From positions 434,001 to 498,000 of the forward strand of contig CAVOTL010000007.1 of assembly GCA_963699345.1 (NCBI GenBank): a stretch of 64,000 nt of DNA, written 5' to 3'. Of the stretch, positions 26,378 through 33,184 are shown piece after piece. The notes under the pieces were generated by a model. The model saw nothing but the letters and a program-made list of their open reading frames with translations, was not told where the DNA came from and did not search any database. Both the position numbers and the translations under genes were made by a program. Source of the stretch: Bog-756 sp963699345 (GTDB lineage: Bacteria > Actinomycetota > Acidimicrobiia > Acidimicrobiales > RAAP-2). Numbering within the stretch: the first letter of the stretch is position 1; every line of letters starts with the position of its first letter.

Positions 26378-27629
26378 CGGGCACCACCTCCCGCACGTAC
26401 GCCGCGCCCCCGGTCTGCAGCTCCAGGCGGCCCGTGCGCAGGGCCGGGCGGCGACCCCGGGCGACGACGTTCTCGAGGAACGAGGTGTACCGGTCGATGA
26501 TCGCCGGCCACAGGTAGTTCCGCTCGGTGTACCGGCGACCGGCGTCGCCCAGGGCGCCCCGGAGGTCGGGATCGGAGGACAGCCGGTCCACCGTGGCCTC
26601 GAAACTGCGGTAGGAGTCGAACCAGAGACCGCCTCCCGACCGCTGGCAGTGCTCCATGGTGGCCGCGCAGGACCCGTTGACGAGCACGGGGACGCCCAGG
26701 GTCCACGCCTCGAGTACGACCAGTGAGAAGGACTCGTAGGCCGACGGCGTGACCATAACGTCGGCACCGGCCAGGATGTCCCACTTGTCGGCCTCGGACA
26801 CCGTCCCGGTCACCACGATGTCGGAGTGGACCGGTGCCTTGGCCGAGACCGGTCCCACGAACGCGAGGGCCAGGTCCGACGGGTTGCGCGCCTTGTACTC
26901 GGCGAAGTAGTCGGCGAGCATGCCGCAACCCTTGTGCTCGTCGACCCGACCGAGGTAGCACAGGTAGGGACGGTCTCCGAGTCCGAGTACCTCGCCTCCC
27001 CGCCGACCGGCCCCGGTCGGCTCGTTCACCCCGAGTCCGAGGACGATCTGGGGACGCGCCCCGATCCGGTAGACGTCCTCCATGAGGTCCCGCTCGGCCC
27101 GGGTGTGGTACACGAACCCGTCCACGTCGCGGAAGCTCCGGCGGAACGCCGAGAAGTACAAGGCGGGTTCGTCATGGGCCGCGGGGTGCAGCACCACCGG
27201 GACCCTCGACACGGCGATGGCGTCCACCGTGGTGGCGAAGAGGTACGGGTAGCAGGCGATGACGTCCGCGTCGGTCGAGGCGACGGCATCGACGAGGCCG
27301 GGGCACATGGGACCGTTGAGGGCCACCCACCGTCGGGTATCGGCGAGCGTGGCGGCCTCGGGGGCCACCCGGAGATGCCCGTCGAGCGCGAAGTAGTCGC
27401 GGGTGCGGGGCGACGCCGTGGGGAACCGGGTCACCTTGACGCCGTTCACCTCCCTCGTGCCGGCCGGTTCGGTGTTCTCCCACGTGAGGTGGTCGAGGGC
27501 GCAGCTGGTGAGGACCTCGACGTCCCATCCGTCGCGGCGGCACAGGCGTTCGGCCAGCATGCGGGCGGCCGTCTCGGCGCCACCGATCACCTCGAGGCCG
27601 TACCGCGGCGTCACGAACGCGAGCTTCAC
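26367..27629 (-). CDS. GT4 glycosyltransferase, type B copy 1
   Basis: 420 residues, starting at a GTG (27629) that overlaps the previous stop. The type B opening KLAFVTPRYGLEVIGGAETAAR and the blocks VLTSCALDHLTW, RWVALNGPMCPGLVDA, ACYPYLFATTVDAIAVSRVPVVLHPAAHDEPALYF are shared with the broken gene at 18891-20127. The donor domain has YLCYLGRVDEHKGCGMLADYF and TPSAYESFSLVVLEAWTLGVPVLVN, whose two Glu form the donor motif. No membrane segment is present, so it acts at the cytoplasmic face on a lipid-linked acceptor (inference). Confidence 0.92.
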   Translation of the reverse strand: MKLAFVTPRYGLEVIGGAETAARMLAERLCRRDGWDVEVLTSCALDHLTWENTEPAGTREVNGVKVTRFPTASPRTRDYFALDGHLRVAPEAATLADTRRWVALNGPMCPGLVDAVASTDADVIACYPYLFATTVDAIAVSRVPVVLHPAAHDEPALYFSAFRRSFRDVDGFVYHTRAERDLMEDVYRIGARPQIVLGLGVNEPTGAGRRGGEVLGLGDRPYLCYLGRVDEHKGCGMLADYFAEYKARNPSDLALAFVGPVSAKAPVHSDIVVTGTVSEADKWDILAGADVMVTPSAYESFSLVVLEAWTLGVPVLVNGSCAATMEHCQRSGGGLWFDSYRSFEATVDRLSSDPDLRGALGDAGRRYTERNYLWPAIIDRYTSFLENVVARGRRPALRTGRLELQTGGAAYVREVVPGVR

Positions 27630-28720
27630 GCCACGACCTCCTCCCGGGCGGCCACACCCGACAGCACCTCCACGAACAACCGGCGCGTGGCGTCCGCCGC
27701 GAACCTGTCCAACCGGTGTCGGCCGGCGTCCACCAGCCATGCCGACAGCCCGGGGTCCCGGTGCACCCGGTCGACGGCGGCCGCCACCGTGGCCGGCCGG
27801 GCCTCGGGCAGGAGGATGCCGGCGTCGCCCAGGGTCTCGGCCACCGCGCCGGCGTCGAGCGCCACGATCGGCGTGCCGGCCCGCATGGCCTCGAGCAGCG
27901 GGATGCAGAACCCCTCGTGCTCGGACAGGCACACGAAGACGTCGGCGTCCTGATACCAGGCCGCCAGTTCCGATGCCGTCAGCCCCTCACCGTGGCGTAC
28001 CGCGTCAGCCAAACCCAGCTCGTCGGCGAAGGCGAACACGGCGTCGGCGTAGGACGGCGTGACCGTCGGCCCGACCAGGTGCAGCCGGGCGTCGGGGTCG
28101 TAGAGCCGGCGGTAGACCCACAGCGCCTCCACCAGGCGCTGATGGGCCTTGTTCGGCGAGATCCGCCCGACGAACAGCAGCACGGTCGCCCCACCGTGCT
28201 CGGCCCGCAGCCGGTCCGCCTCGACGGCGTCGACGCGACCGTGGTCGGCCTCCAGGTCGACGAGGATGGGGATGACGGCGGTGGCCGGGCACCCCAGGGC
28301 CTCGAGTTCGGCCGCGTTGAAGGCGGAGTCGGCGATGCCCAGCACCGCCCGGGGGGCGAGGGCGGCCACCTGCTCCCGGGCGAGTGCCACCTTGGTGGCG
28401 GTGTGCTCCTCCCACCCGGCGTAGTACGCCTCGGGGGTGATGTTGTGGTAGTCGAGGACCAGGGGCTCGTCGCGCCCGAGGAGGAACTCGGCCACCGGCG
28501 ACGACGTGCCCAGCTGGTAGAGCAGCACGTCACCGGGTCGGGCGTGCGCCGGATACTCCTCGAAGTACGTCGCCTCGTCCTGGAGTTCGTCGTGGGCGGC
28601 CTCGACGTAGATGTCGGACTCCCAGCCGACGGCCCGGAGCGCATCGCGCAGGGCGCGGGTGTGGTCCCCCGTGGCGTCGCGGGGCAACAGGGCGGGCACG
28701 AACTGGTGGACGGCGGTCAC
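27626..28720 (-). CDS. GT4 glycosyltransferase, type A copy 1
   Basis: 364 residues from a GTG at 28720 overlapping the methyltransferase stop (GTGA). Landmarks of type A: AVHQFVPALLPRDATGDHTRALRDAL, PGDVLLYQLGTSSPVAEFLLGRDEP, LDYHNITPEAYYAGW, LGIADSAFNAAELEALG. Donor domain: LLFVGRISPNKAHQRLVEALWVYRRLYDPDARLHLVGP and CLSEHEGFCIPLLEAMRAGTPIVALDAGAVAETLG. It is closest to the frameshifted copy at 20156 (both share AYRRLYDP/VYRRLYDP and the YHNITP motif). Intact. Confidence 0.92.
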   Translation of the reverse strand: MTAVHQFVPALLPRDATGDHTRALRDALRAVGWESDIYVEAAHDELQDEATYFEEYPAHARPGDVLLYQLGTSSPVAEFLLGRDEPLVLDYHNITPEAYYAGWEEHTATKVALAREQVAALAPRAVLGIADSAFNAAELEALGCPATAVIPILVDLEADHGRVDAVEADRLRAEHGGATVLLFVGRISPNKAHQRLVEALWVYRRLYDPDARLHLVGPTVTPSYADAVFAFADELGLADAVRHGEGLTASELAAWYQDADVFVCLSEHEGFCIPLLEAMRAGTPIVALDAGAVAETLGDAGILLPEARPATVAAAVDRVHRDPGLSAWLVDAGRHRLDRFAADATRRLFVEVLSGVAAREEVVA

Positions 28721-29847
28721 CGCTCCCGCGTGGCGACCACGAGGTACTCCGTCGGGCCCAGCAACAGGTCGTTGATGGCGTCGATGGCGGCGTTCACGGC
28801 GGCCGCGTCCGGCGAACCCTCTCCCACCGGGGCCAGGCGGCGGTCGTCCCCGCCGGTCAACGGGGCCAGGACCCGGAAGCCCCGGGCCCCGAGCAGGTGC
28901 GCCCACGTCTCGGGGTGGAGTGGATGCCCGGGGGCCAGATCCCGCACCACCACGGGAGCCGATGCGGCCCAGGCGCCCGGCGAGGCGGAGTGGAGCACGA
29001 GCGTCCCGTCGACGGCCAGCCGGGAGCTGACGAGCTCGAGGAGCCGCTCGCGTTCGTTGGGCCGCAGCCACTGGATCGAGCCGGTGAGCACCATCCCGCC
29101 CAACGCCTCGGTGGCGACCACCTCCAGGTGGTCGAGCAGTCCCTCGGCCCGCACGTCGACCCCCCGGTCGAGGGCCGGCTCCAGGGCGACGTCCGACGGG
29201 TCGATCCCGTAGGCGTCGACGCCGGCCGCCAGCAGGGCCTCCACCAGCGCGGCGTCGCCGCAGTCGCCCACCAGGACGCGCTCGGCCACCGAGGCCAGCG
29301 CCTCCGTCGCCGCCGGCGCCCACCAGCTCGTGCCCTCACGGGTCGCCGGTACCGCTCCGGGCGGGAGGTCGGGCGTCCGGTGCGCCTCCACCGCCGCCTC
29401 GAGGTCCTCGATGTGGTCGACGACGACGTGGAACATCCGCGACACGGACCAGGCGAACTTGACGATCTGGCTGACGATGAAGTTCATGTACCAACCGAGG
29501 CCCTTGCGGATGGCCCGCTTGACGTAGCTCCCCACGGCCTTGTTGGAGGCGGTGGGGACGGCGATGTCCACGTAGGCCGAGCCGTCGACCAACGAGAGGG
29601 TCTCGCGCAGGCGGGCCCGCCCCTGGAGGCCGACCGGCGAGAACTCGAGGAACAGCTCGTCGAGCTCGCGCTCGAGTCCGGCGGGCAGGTCGCCGGAGGC
29701 ACGACGGCGTCGGACCTCGGCGTCGATCTCGGCCATCACCTCGTCGAGGTAGCGGATCCGGTCGGCCACGTCGGAGGCCCCGGGGGGGTCGGTGGCTCCG
29801 TCGGCGTCGGGGCCGGCGGAGGGCGGGGCGGAAGGCGGGGTCGGCAC
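28717..29847 (-). CDS. Methyltransferase-like protein (Rossmann), copy 1; first gene of the glycan operon
   Basis: The open frame extends to 29928, but a TATAGT element lies exactly 6 nt before the GTG at 29847, which I take as the leaderless start (376 residues). After a Pro/Ser-rich head comes a helical region (RIRYLDEVMAEIDAEVRRRR) and SYVKRAIRKGLGWYMNFIVSQIVKFAWSVSRMF (about 120-150), also found in bacterial SAM-dependent glycan methyltransferases. The Rossmann part has VLVGDCGDAALVEALLAAGVDAYGIDPSD and LEVVATEALGGMVLTGSIQWL (about 190-265), a good SAM-binding outline with the acidic IDPSD after strand 2. Likely role: methylating the growing or finished glycan. Confidence 0.78.
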   Translation of the reverse strand: MPTPPSAPPSAGPDADGATDPPGASDVADRIRYLDEVMAEIDAEVRRRRASGDLPAGLERELDELFLEFSPVGLQGRARLRETLSLVDGSAYVDIAVPTASNKAVGSYVKRAIRKGLGWYMNFIVSQIVKFAWSVSRMFHVVVDHIEDLEAAVEAHRTPDLPPGAVPATREGTSWWAPAATEALASVAERVLVGDCGDAALVEALLAAGVDAYGIDPSDVALEPALDRGVDVRAEGLLDHLEVVATEALGGMVLTGSIQWLRPNERERLLELVSSRLAVDGTLVLHSASPGAWAASAPVVVRDLAPGHPLHPETWAHLLGARGFRVLAPLTGGDDRRLAPVGEGSPDAAAVNAAIDAINDLLLGPTEYLVVATRER

Positions 29848-29853
29848 AGGCTG

Positions 29854-29859
29854 ACTATA
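29854..29859 (-). promoter_or_regulatory. -10 element TATAGT of the glycan operon (leaderless)
   Basis: TATAGT, CAGCCT, then GTG at 29847: the closest match to TATAAT among the leaderless starts here. All ten genes downstream overlap or are separated by at most 28 bases, so this can drive the whole 11-kb operon. No good -35 is seen. Confidence 0.6.
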
Positions 29860-29912
29860 GCCAGGGGCCCCGGCGGTCCCCGGGAGCCGACCCCCTCCGG
29901 GGCGGCGCTCGG

Positions 29913-29918
29913 TAGGCT
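29913..29918 (+). promoter_or_regulatory. -10 element TAGGCT of tRNA-Leu
   Basis: TAGGCT ends 10 nt before the tRNA 5' end, the same gap as at tRNA-Val. It points away from the operon promoter only about 55 bases to the left. Confidence 0.45.
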
Positions 29919-29928
29919 GAGCGGTCAC

Positions 29929-30013
29929 GCGGGCGTGGCGGAATCGGCAGACGCGCCGGGTTTAGGTCCCGGTCCCTTCGGGGGTGGAGGTTCGAATCCT
30001 CTCGCCCGCACCA
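29929..30013 (+). tRNA. tRNA-Leu (anticodon TAG)
   Basis: Class II tRNA. Acceptor GCGGGCG pairs with CGCCCGC, discriminator A and CCA are encoded. Anticodon stem CCGGG/CCCGG around TTTAGGT (anticodon TAG), long variable arm TCCCTTCGGGGG, T arm GAGG.. TTCGAAT. Complete. Confidence 0.95.
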
Positions 30014-30070
30014 ACCACCGGGGTCGCGGACGCGGTGGCACCGTCCCGTCCGGGCGTGTTCACTGGAGAC

Positions 30071-30517
30071 ATGCCCCTCACCGGTGAGTACGAGCCGAGT
30101 TCGCAGGAATGGGTCCGCGACCAGGTGGAACGCTACGAGTCCTCGGGAGGTACCGAAGCGACCACCCTGCTCGACACCGGGCTGCCCGTGGTCATCGTGA
30201 CCAGCCGGGGCGCCCGGTCGGGCAAGCTGCGCAAGACACCGTTGATGCGGGTCGAGCACGATGGCGTCTACGCCGTCGTGGCCTCCCAGGGGGGCGCTCC
30301 CACCCATCCGAAGTGGTACGCCAACCTGGTGGCCGACCCCCACGTCGAACTCCAGGACGGTCCCGACCGGACCGACCGCGTCGCCCGCCCGGTGGAGGGC
30401 GACGAGCGGGCCCTCTGGTGGGAGCGGGCCGTCGCGGCCTACCCGCCCTACGCCGACTACCAGCAGAAGACCGACCGGGTCATCCCGGTCCTGGTGCTCG
30501 AACCAGCCGGCGACTGA
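30071..30517 (+). CDS. Deazaflavin (F420)-dependent nitroreductase family protein (Ddn-like)
   Basis: 148 residues from an ATG with GGAG directly upstream. The core of the Ddn/FDOR-A family is present: PVVIVTSRGARSGKLRKTPLMRVEHDGVYAVVASQGGAPTHPKWYANLVADPHVELQ (about residues 38-95), in which the RSGKLRKTP strand binds the F420 phosphates and the HPKWYANL block is the family's most conserved part. The C-terminal YADYQQKTDRVIPVLVLEP is also standard. These enzymes use F420H2 to reduce quinones or other electrophiles. The gene stands alone, facing away from the glycan operon and ahead of the SDR gene. Confidence 0.9.
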   Translation: MPLTGEYEPSSQEWVRDQVERYESSGGTEATTLLDTGLPVVIVTSRGARSGKLRKTPLMRVEHDGVYAVVASQGGAPTHPKWYANLVADPHVELQDGPDRTDRVARPVEGDERALWWERAVAAYPPYADYQQKTDRVIPVLVLEPAGD

Positions 30518-30691
30518 TCCGGCCCACCCACCGCTCTCCGACGGGGCACCCCGCGGCTCGGGGACGCGCAGCGGTCTTGCGGCCGGAGTGGGATTCGGCC
30601 ATGCTTCCCCGGTTCCGCCCCGTGCCGACCCACAGGGCCCGGCGGTGGCTCGCAGGTCAACGACAGCTACGGATCGACTCAGGAGGACACC

Positions 30692-31594
30692 ATGGGAATG
30701 CTCGACGGCAAGGTCGCCATCGTCACCGGCGCGGGCCGGGGGATCGGTCGCGAGGAGGCCATCCTCCTCGCCTCGGAGGGCGCCAAGGTCATCGTCAACG
30801 ACGTCGGTGCCTCCCTGCAGGGCGAGGGCGGCGACAAGCACCCCGCGGAGGAAGTCGTCGAGATCATCAAGTCGAACGGCAGCGACGCCGCCGTCAACGC
30901 CTCGGACGTCAGTTCGTGGGAGGGCGCCAAGGCCCTCGTCGACCAGGCCGTCGACACCTTCGGGCAGCTGGACATCCTCGTCAACAACGCAGGCATCCTG
31001 CGGGACAAGATGTGCTTCAACATGGAGGAGTCCGACTGGGACGACGTGATCCGGGTCCACCTGAAGGGTCATTTCGCCCCGTCGCACCACGCCGCCGTCT
31101 ACTGGCGGGGTCGGGCCAAGGCCGGCGAGGACGTGTCCGGTCGGATCATCAACACGTCGTCGGAGGCCGGGCTCTTCGGCAACGCCGGTCAGGCCAACTA
31201 CTCGGCGGCCAAGGCCGGTATCGCCTCCATGACGTGGGTGCTCGCCCGTGAACTCGGCCGCTACGGCATCACGGCCAACTCGATCAGCCCCCGGGCCCGC
31301 ACCCGCATGACCGAAAACCTGTTCGGCGAGATGGGCAAGGTCGACGACGGCTTCGACAAGTTCGATCCGGTCAACGTGGCCCAGCTCGTCACGTTCCTGG
31401 CCACCGACGAGGCGGCCGACATCAGCGGGCAGAACTTCGTCGTCTACGGCGGCGACATCTGGGCCATGGGTGGCTTCCACGCCGTCGGCGAGATCCACCG
31501 CGAGTCGATGTGGTCGGTGTCCGAACTGGCCGCCGCCAAGGGTGAGCTGTTCAAGGGCATCTCCTCGGGCGTCCCGCCCTTCAGCCTGGCGTAG
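30692..31594 (+). CDS. Short-chain dehydrogenase/reductase, likely 3-hydroxyacyl-CoA type
   Basis: 300 residues from an ATG with a strong AGGAGG 7 nt upstream. The classical SDR features are all present: TGAGRGIG nucleotide motif (residues 12-19), VNNAG (about 99-103), catalytic Ser in NTSSEAGLF (about 153-161) and YSAAKAG (about 170-176). The DGKVAIVTGAGRGIGREEA start, the long NDVGASLQGEG...HPAEEVV insertion and the 60-residue C-terminal extension are typical of SDRs related to the multifunctional enzyme type 2 dehydrogenase of beta-oxidation. It ends convergent with, and overlapping by 14 bases, the importer ATPase gene. Confidence 0.9.
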   Translation: MGMLDGKVAIVTGAGRGIGREEAILLASEGAKVIVNDVGASLQGEGGDKHPAEEVVEIIKSNGSDAAVNASDVSSWEGAKALVDQAVDTFGQLDILVNNAGILRDKMCFNMEESDWDDVIRVHLKGHFAPSHHAAVYWRGRAKAGEDVSGRIINTSSEAGLFGNAGQANYSAAKAGIASMTWVLARELGRYGITANSISPRARTRMTENLFGEMGKVDDGFDKFDPVNVAQLVTFLATDEAADISGQNFVVYGGDIWAMGGFHAVGEIHRESMWSVSELAAAKGELFKGISSGVPPFSLA

Positions 31595-32417
31595 TCCCCG
31601 GAGGGTCCTCGCCGACCTCGTGCCCGGTCCGTCCGAGCACGAGGTCGCCGAGGCGACCCTCGACCTCGGCGGGCGGTCCGTCGAAGACCACGCGGCCCTT
31701 GGCCAGCACCACCACGTCGTCGACCAGCGCCAGCGCCCGGTCGACGTGCTGCTCGATCAGCAGCAGCGACGTCCCCGACGCCAGGACCCGTTCGAGTGCG
31801 GCGTAGACCTCGTCGACCACGACCGGGGCGAGGCCGAACGACAGTTCGTCGACCACCAGCATCTTCTGGTGCAGGACCAGCACCCGGGCCAGTGCCAGCA
31901 TCCGCTGCTCCCCACCCGAGAGGGTGCCCGCCGACTGGTGGCGCCGGTCGCCCAGGCGGGGGAACTCCCCGTAGGCCCGGTCCAGCGCCCCGGCGACGCC
32001 GCGCCGACCGAGCGCCCGTCGGAAGGAGAGGGTGAGGTTCTCCTCGACGGACAGGGAGGCGAACACCGACCGACCCTCCGTCAGCTGGGACAGCCCCGCC
32101 CGGGCGATCTCGTAGGCGGGCCGGCCGGTGATGTCCCGCCCGTCGAAGCGGATCGTCCCCCGTGTCGACGGCACCAGGCCCGACACCACCCGGGCCACCG
32201 TCGACTTGCCCGCCCCGTTGGCCCCGACCAGGGCGGTGGCCCGTCCGGTCCGCACGGCCAGCGACACGTCGAAGAGCGCCTCGTAGGGGCCGTAGGCCAC
32301 GCACACGTCCTGCAGTTCGAGGAGGGGACGTCCGTCGTCCGGTCCCGGGCCGGCATCGGACGGCTCCGGACCCGGGGCGGACGCCCCGTCGGGCCCGGGG
32401 GCTCCCCCGTCGCTCAT
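31581..32417 (-). CDS. LIV-type ABC importer ATPase (LivF-like)
   Basis: 278 residues. A 30-residue Pro/Gly-rich head precedes the ATPase: LLELQDVCVAYGPYEALFDVSL, Walker A GANGAGKST (about 68-76), the LivF-type Q loop GLSQLTEGRSVFASLSVEENL, signature LSGGEQRML and Walker B MLVVDELSFGLAP, then the switch His in LIEQHVDRAL. It is the last gene of a four-gene importer operon with overlapping starts and stops (ATGA). The substrate cannot be a safe guess; LIV-family importers handle branched amino acids, amides, urea or aromatic and lipid-like acids. Confidence 0.92.
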   Translation of the reverse strand: MSDGGAPGPDGASAPGPEPSDAGPGPDDGRPLLELQDVCVAYGPYEALFDVSLAVRTGRATALVGANGAGKSTVARVVSGLVPSTRGTIRFDGRDITGRPAYEIARAGLSQLTEGRSVFASLSVEENLTLSFRRALGRRGVAGALDRAYGEFPRLGDRRHQSAGTLSGGEQRMLALARVLVLHQKMLVVDELSFGLAPVVVDEVYAALERVLASGTSLLLIEQHVDRALALVDDVVVLAKGRVVFDGPPAEVEGRLGDLVLGRTGHEVGEDPPGTTPG

Positions 32418-33184
32418 CCCGTGGTCCCGAGATAGGCCCGACGGACGTCGGGGTCCTCCAGCACCTCGTCCACGGCCCCCGAGGCCAGGACCCTGCCGAA
32501 GTTGAGGACGTAGAGACGGTCGACGGCGGACTCCACCAGCGCCAGGTCGTGTTCCACCAGGAGGACGGCCAACCCGGAGGTGCGCCGGGCCCCGTCCAGG
32601 ATGCGGGCCAGTCGCGCGGTGTCGTCGGCGTCGAGGCCCGAGGACGGCTCGTCGAGCAGGAGCAGGCGGGGGGTCCCCATCATCGCCCGGCCGAGCTCGA
32701 CCAGTCGCGCGTGGCCGAGATCCAGGGTGTCCACCGGACGCCCCGCCAGCTCCGTCAGGCCGAGCAGGTCGAGCACCTCCTCCACGTGGGCGAGCTCGGA
32801 CGGCGTGGGGCCGCCGCGGTGCAGGAAGTCCCGCCAGATCCGCACCGTCCCGCTGGCGGCCTGTTCGGCGACGAGCAGGTGGTCGGCCACCGTCATCCCC
32901 TCGAAGAGCTCGATCCGCTGGAACGTCCGCCCGATGCCGAGCCGGCTGCGACGCCACACCGGCATCCGGTCGATCCGACGCCCATCGAACACCACGGTCC
33001 CCTCGTCGGGGTTCTCCAGACCGAACACGCAGTTGAACAGCGTGGTCTTGCCGGCGCCGTTCGGTCCGACCACCCCGACCGCCTCCCCGGGGCCCACCGC
33101 CAGGTCGACGTGGTCGAGGGCCACGATGCCCCCGAACTGTTTGGTGATCCCCGACACCACGAGGAGGTCGCCGTCGCCCGTCAT
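32414..33184 (-). CDS. LIV-type ABC importer ATPase (LivG-like)
   Basis: 256 residues: LLVVSGITKQFGGIVALDHVDL, Walker A GPNGAGKTT (about 41-49), the LivG hallmark IGRTFQRIELFEGMTVADHLLVAE (about 84-107), signature-region LDLGHARLVELGRAMM (the canonical LSGG is LDLGH, a known weak form) and Walker B RLLLLDEPSSGLDADD, with switch His LLVEHDLALV. Partner of the LivF-like ATPase; start overlaps the permease stop. Confidence 0.92.
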   Translation of the reverse strand: MTGDGDLLVVSGITKQFGGIVALDHVDLAVGPGEAVGVVGPNGAGKTTLFNCVFGLENPDEGTVVFDGRRIDRMPVWRRSRLGIGRTFQRIELFEGMTVADHLLVAEQAASGTVRIWRDFLHRGGPTPSELAHVEEVLDLLGLTELAGRPVDTLDLGHARLVELGRAMMGTPRLLLLDEPSSGLDADDTARLARILDGARRTSGLAVLLVEHDLALVESAVDRLYVLNFGRVLASGAVDEVLEDPDVRRAYLGTTG

